Below, in pieces: positions 60,518 through 64,000 of a stretch of 64,000 bases of DNA. The translations under genes were made by a program, and so were the position numbers. This stretch comes from Microbacterium wangchenii (lineage in GTDB: Bacteria > Actinomycetota > Actinomycetes > Actinomycetales > Microbacteriaceae). The DNA is taken from NCBI RefSeq assembly GCF_004564355.1, contig NZ_CP038266.1, forward strand, positions 2,666,001 through 2,730,000. Direction: 5' to 3'. The notes under the pieces are model-generated. The model was not told the origin of the DNA. It made no database searches and worked only from the letters and a program-made list of their open reading frames with translations. The first letter of the stretch is position 1. The number at the start of each line of letters is the position of its first letter.

Positions 60518-61828
60518 GTGTCCCCCTCAGCCCTCAGTATCACCGCGAGCTCCGTCGACCCGGGTCTGCTGTCCCTGCCGTGGGCGACGCCTCTGGCGGA
60601 GTGGCCGAGCAGCACGATCGTCTACCTGCCCAAGGGGATCTCGCGCCACCTCGTGCGCTTCGCGAACCTCTCGGGGCGGGTGGTGGCCATCAAGGAGACC
60701 ACCGAGGAGATGGCCCGGCGCGAGTACGACATGCTGGGCAACCTGCACCGCCTCGCCGCCCCGTGCGTGGAGCGCGTCGCCGTGATCGCCGGCCGGACGG
60801 ATGCGGCGGGCGAGCCGCTGCCCGCGGCTCTGGTCACGGCGCACCTGCGCTTCTCCCTCCCCTACCGCGCCCTGTTCACGCAGGTGTTGCGCCCGCACAC
60901 CGCCACCCGCCTGGTCGACGCCCTCGCGGTGCTGCTGGTGCGCCTGCACAACGTGGGGTTCTTCTGGGGCGACGTGTCGCTGTCGAACACGCTGTTCCGC
61001 CGCGACGCGGGCGCCTTCGCCGCGTACCTGGTGGATGCCGAGACCGGTGAACTGCATGAAGGCGGGCTCACGCCCGGGCAGCGTGCGCACGACCTGGACG
61101 TGGCGCGCACGAACATCGCCGGCGAGATCATGGACCTCGCCGCCGGCGGCCGGCTGGAGGGCGGCATCGACGCCGTCCAGGTCGCCGACGGGCTCGTGTC
61201 GTCGTACCACTCGCTGTGGGCGGCACTCACCGACAAGGAGAGCTTCGCCGTCGACGAGTCGTGGCGGCTCACCGAGCGCGTCCAGCGCCTGAACGCCCTC
61301 GGTTTCGACATCGGCGAGATGTCGATCCAGACCACGACCGACGGAACACGGGTGTCGATCCAGCCCAAGGTCGTCGACGCGGGGCACCACCAGCGCCGGC
61401 TGCTGCGGCTGACCGGCCTCGACGTCGAGGAGAACCAGGCGCGGCGACTGCTCAACGACCTGGACGAGTTCCGCGCCCGGGTGAGCCGGTTGGGCGCGGA
61501 CGAGGAGATGGTCGCCCACGAATGGCTCACGCGCGTGTTCGAGCCGGTCGTGATGGCGATCCCGTTCGACCTGCGAGCGAAGCTCGAGCCCGCGGAGGTG
61601 TTCCATCAGGTGCTCGAGCACCGGTGGTACATGTCGCAGACGCGCGGGCGATCCGTCCCGATCGCCGAAGTGCTCACGTCCTACATCGACGACGTCCTGC
61701 GCCACCGCCGGGACGAGGCCACCGTGATGGGCCCGCCCACCGACACCGTGTCACTGCCGGTCATCACCGGCGCTCTGCCCGTCGCCGACGACGACGAGCA
61801 GGGCGTGGACTGGCGCGACCTCGTGTAG
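60518..61828 (+). CDS. DUF4032 protein (kinase-like fold)
   Basis: 436 residues. The N-terminal part has kinase-like features (RHLVRFANLSGRVVAIKETTEEMARREYDML, RLHNVGFFWGDVSLSNTLFRR, YLVDAETGE), reminiscent of lipopolysaccharide-kinase or Rio-like folds, then the DUF4032 region. Catalytic residues are not certain. GTG 60518 has AGGAG six bases upstream and is preferred over GTG 60512. It is common in Actinobacteria; function unknown. It follows the ATPase gene by 71 bp. Confidence 0.85.
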   Translation: MSPSALSITASSVDPGLLSLPWATPLAEWPSSTIVYLPKGISRHLVRFANLSGRVVAIKETTEEMARREYDMLGNLHRLAAPCVERVAVIAGRTDAAGEPLPAALVTAHLRFSLPYRALFTQVLRPHTATRLVDALAVLLVRLHNVGFFWGDVSLSNTLFRRDAGAFAAYLVDAETGELHEGGLTPGQRAHDLDVARTNIAGEIMDLAAGGRLEGGIDAVQVADGLVSSYHSLWAALTDKESFAVDESWRLTERVQRLNALGFDIGEMSIQTTTDGTRVSIQPKVVDAGHHQRRLLRLTGLDVEENQARRLLNDLDEFRARVSRLGADEEMVAHEWLTRVFEPVVMAIPFDLRAKLEPAEVFHQVLEHRWYMSQTRGRSVPIAEVLTSYIDDVLRHRRDEATVMGPPTDTVSLPVITGALPVADDDEQGVDWRDLV

Positions 61829-61842
61829 CGGCGGAGCCGGGG

Positions 61843-62484
61843 TCAATACCCCACGGTGAACCGTTCGCGGGAGTGTTTCGGCGATTCGATCTCGTCGAGG
61901 ACGGCCACGGCGAGGTCGGCGCCGGAGATGAACGATTCGCCGTCCGCGTCCGTCACGAGCACGTCGCCGCCGTCGCGGTAGGAGCCGGTCCGCTCCCCCG
62001 GCGCCCACATGCCGAAGCCGCCCGCGGGGTGCACGTAGAACCAGTCCCGTCCACCCGTTCCCGACTGCAGGTCTTCGAGCACGCCGATCGCCTCGAGCGC
62101 CTCCGGCTTGTAGTCCTCGGTGAAGCCCTCGGTGTCGACCAGGCGCGGCCCGCCGGGAGCGACGAGGCTCCCGCCCGCGCCGCCGATGACGCCGACGCGC
62201 ACGTTCTCCGGGAGAGCCGCGAACAGCTCCTCCAGGGCGGGGCGCACCTTGCCGAGCATGTCGCCGCGTGCCGGCACCGCCGCGACGACGACCTCCACGC
62301 CCTCGAGCTGGTGAACCAGTTCCGGCACGTCGAGGATGTTGCCCTCGATGTAGCTCGCGCCCTCCACGCGCTCGGACGGCACCGAGCGGGCGATCGAGAC
62401 GACGGTGTGCCCGCGGCTCACCGCCTCGGCCACGATGTGACGTCCGGCGTAGCCGGTTCCTCCGATGACAGCGATACGGGTCAC
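61843..62484 (-). CDS. NAD(P)-binding NmrA/SDR-like protein
   Basis: 213 residues. A Rossmann start (IAVIGGTGYAGRHIVAEAVSRGH, GxxGxxG) is followed by SIARSVPSERVEGASYIEGNILD and VGVIGGAGGSLVAPGG, typical of NmrA-like or atypical SDR proteins. The catalytic Tyr-x-x-x-Lys of classical SDRs is not clear. GTG 62484 with GGAAGGAAGACC upstream is the start; a longer N-terminal frame lacks support. It may be a reductase or a redox sensor. Confidence 0.83.
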   Translation of the reverse strand: MTRIAVIGGTGYAGRHIVAEAVSRGHTVVSIARSVPSERVEGASYIEGNILDVPELVHQLEGVEVVVAAVPARGDMLGKVRPALEELFAALPENVRVGVIGGAGGSLVAPGGPRLVDTEGFTEDYKPEALEAIGVLEDLQSGTGGRDWFYVHPAGGFGMWAPGERTGSYRDGGDVLVTDADGESFISGADLAVAVLDEIESPKHSRERFTVGY

Positions 62485-62556
62485 GGTCTTCCTTCCGTCG
62501 CGGACACTCCGACCATCCTGCACCGGCTCCGGCGAATCCCCTACCCCGACCCGCTC

Positions 62557-63558
62557 CTACTCGCGAACGGCGCAGAGGGTCGCCACCTGGTACAGGGCGA
62601 CGGATGCGGCGATGCCGGCGTTGAGCGACTCGGTCGCGGCGGAGATCGGGATGGAGACGACCTGGTCGCACGTCTCGGTGACCAGGCGCGACAGGCCCTT
62701 GCCCTCCGAGCCCACCACGATCACGACGGGCCGGTCGGCCAGCTCCAGCGCCGGCAGCGCCACGTCACCGTCGCCGTCGAGTCCCAGGACGAACACGCCC
62801 TGCTTCTTGAACTCCTTGAGCGTGCTGGTGAGGTTCGCAGCGATGGCGACGGGGATGCGCGCGGCTGCGCCGGCGCTCGTCTTCCACGCCGCCGAGTTCA
62901 CGCTCGCCGACCGGCGCTGCGGGATGATGATGCCGTGCCCGCCGAAGGCTGCGGTGGAGCGGATGATCGCACCGAGGTTGCGCGGGTCGGTCACGCCGTC
63001 CAGCGCGACGAACAGCGGAGTCTGCCCGCGGTCGATGACCTGTTCGAGCAGGTCTTGCGGGTGTGCGTACTCGTACGGCGGAACCTTCAGCGCGACGCCC
63101 TGGTGCACGCCGTCGAAGCCGGCCATGCGGTCCAGCTCGGGGCGGGTGACCTCCAGCACGGGGATCTCGCGGTGATTCGCGATCGACAGCATCTCCTTGA
63201 CCCGGTCGTCCATCTCCACGCGCTGCGCGATGTAGAACGCGGTCGCGGGGATCTTGGCGCGCAGGGCCTCGAGCACCGAGTTGCGGCCGGTGACCGTCTC
63301 GGTGTCGTCGTCCTTCTTCGCCTTCGAACGACTGGGGTTACCCCCGCGTCCGCCGGCGGACCCGCCGGGCTTGCGCGCTCCACCCGCCGCGGCATAGCGC
63401 TCGGCCGCGGCCTTGCGCTTGCCGGCGGGGTGCCACGCGCGGTCCTCGGCCTTCGGCGTCGGTCCGCGACCCTCGAGGGATCGCTTGTTCTTGCCGCCCG
63501 TGCCCTTGGTGGGGCCCTTCTTGCCACGCCCGGCGGACGGGTTTCCTGGCTTAGCCAT
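62557..63558 (-). CDS. rlmB: 23S rRNA (guanosine-2'-O-)-methyltransferase RlmB
   Basis: 333 residues. A basic, low-complexity N-terminal 80 residues leads to the SpoU domain. Motif 1 (NLGAIIRSTAAFG), motif 2 (VVGSEGKGLSRL) and motif 3 (ISAATESLNAGIAASVALY) build the SAM-binding knot. It methylates G2251 of 23S rRNA. It overlaps cysS by eight bases, a typical actinobacterial cysS-rlmB pair. Confidence 0.93.
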   Translation of the reverse strand: MAKPGNPSAGRGKKGPTKGTGGKNKRSLEGRGPTPKAEDRAWHPAGKRKAAAERYAAAGGARKPGGSAGGRGGNPSRSKAKKDDDTETVTGRNSVLEALRAKIPATAFYIAQRVEMDDRVKEMLSIANHREIPVLEVTRPELDRMAGFDGVHQGVALKVPPYEYAHPQDLLEQVIDRGQTPLFVALDGVTDPRNLGAIIRSTAAFGGHGIIIPQRRSASVNSAAWKTSAGAAARIPVAIAANLTSTLKEFKKQGVFVLGLDGDGDVALPALELADRPVVIVVGSEGKGLSRLVTETCDQVVSIPISAATESLNAGIAASVALYQVATLCAVRE

Positions 63559-64000
63559 CGTTCAGACTCCAATGGGTCCCGGTGGGACCGTCTTCGAGGG
63601 CGACACCGGCCGCCGCGATCGCGTCGCGGATGCGGTCGGCTGCCGCCCAGTTCTTGTTCGCGCGGGCTTCCGCGCGCTGGTCGATGAGTGCGCGGAGCAG
63701 CCCGTCCAGGGCCGCGGCCGCGGCATCCGGGGCTGACGCGACGGCACTGCCGGTCTCGAGGAGACCGAGGACGTCGAGCATCGCCGCCACGGCGCGCGAC
63801 GCGGCGATCGCGCCGTCGCGGTCGCCGTCGTCGACGGCGACATTGCCGGCGCGCACGGTCTCGTGCAGGACGGCGAGGGCCTGCGGCACACCCAGGTCGT
63901 CGTCCATCGCCGCCGCGAACGCCTCGGGGATGCCGGCGGGCGTCACCGCCGCCGGGTCGCCGGCTGTCAGGCGCAGCACGCGCTGTCGGAATGTGGTGAT
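63551..64000 (-). CDS. cysS: Cysteinyl-tRNA synthetase, C-terminal part
   Basis: 150 codons are visible; the start lies outside the window. The sequence FAAAMDDDLGVPQALAVLHETVRAGN and the closing NKNWAAADRIRDAIAAAGVALEDGPTGTHW match the DALR/anticodon-binding and terminal region of CysRS. The catalytic domain (HIGH, KMSKS) is not in view. Its stop is eight bases inside rlmB, so translation of the two is coupled. Confidence 0.93.
   Translation of the reverse strand: MTTFRQRVLRLTAGDPAAVTPAGIPEAFAAAMDDDLGVPQALAVLHETVRAGNVAVDDGDRDGAIAASRAVAAMLDVLGLLETGSAVASAPDAAAAALDGLLRALIDQRAEARANKNWAAADRIRDAIAAAGVALEDGPTGTHWSLNDG

Overview
The window is a 64 kb piece of a high-GC actinobacterial chromosome, most likely Microbacterium or another Microbacteriaceae. 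The clues are the high GC, dense gene packing with 4-bp ATGA/GTGA overlaps, GTG/TTG starts, DUF2510, DUF3027, DUF3263, DUF4032 and UBP-finger proteins, a SigK/RskA-like pair with a class F sortase, an imuA'-imuB-dnaE2 mutasome, a bacterial XPB helicase, and CIRCE/HAIR heat-shock sites. No integrase, transposase, phage gene, rRNA or CRISPR array was seen. Names rest on reading the translations; no database was searched.

Layout. 0-9 kb: small-molecule enzymes, exporters and their regulators (VOC proteins, MBL hydrolase, DMT exporter with a divergent MocR regulator, a frameshifted alpha/beta hydrolase, a trimethylamine-monooxygenase-like FMO divergent from a CatE-like dioxygenase and MarR gene, LysE exporter). 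9-17 kb: small membrane and hypothetical proteins, acyl desaturase, cold-shock protein, TauE exporter, Hsp20 with both HAIR-like and CIRCE sites, UBP-finger and DUF2510 proteins. 17-23 kb: SOS mutasome operon with a LexA box inside its promoter. 23-31.8 kb: HNH nuclease, M23 peptidase, DtxR regulator, serC, a cold-shock/DUF3027 pair, and XPB helicase with its helicase-associated partner. 31.8-41.6 kb: a seven-gene sugar operon (solute-binding protein, two permeases, MDR dehydrogenase, Gfo/Idh oxidoreductase, GH36 alpha-galactosidase, GH13 sugar phosphorylase) with a divergent ROK regulator. 41.7-50.8 kb: two-component system, orphan WXG100 protein, groEL with two CIRCE sites, second cold-shock gene, LytR_C/DUF3263/DUF2332, msrB-nitroreductase, YdcZ transporter. 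50.8-53.7 kb: operon DUF4397 - class F sortase - ECF sigma - anti-sigma. 53.8-57.2 kb: an accessory-looking pocket (decayed phosphotransferase, Xre/RES toxin-antitoxin pair, small membrane proteins, lipoprotein) ending at tRNA-Thr(TGT). 57.3-64 kb: hemerythrin, a DsbA-like protein without CXXC, a carbohydrate ABC ATPase, DUF4032, an NAD(P)-binding protein, rlmB and the 3' part of cysS.

How the parts fit. The sugar importer at 37-40 kb has no ATPase of its own; the stand-alone MsiK/UgpC-type ATPase at 59.3 kb is the obvious candidate to energise it. Stress circuits are well represented: HrcA (groEL), HrcA plus HspR (hsp20), LexA (mutasome). Many promoters place the -10 hexamer 6-8 nt before the start codon, which points to frequent leaderless translation. 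The best candidates for under-described biology are the GH36/GH13 phosphorylase/dehydrogenase sugar operon, the dual-controlled hsp20 promoter, the in-frame open frame running into cspA, the CXXC-less DsbA-like protein, and the lipoprotein-type sortase in the sigma-factor operon.
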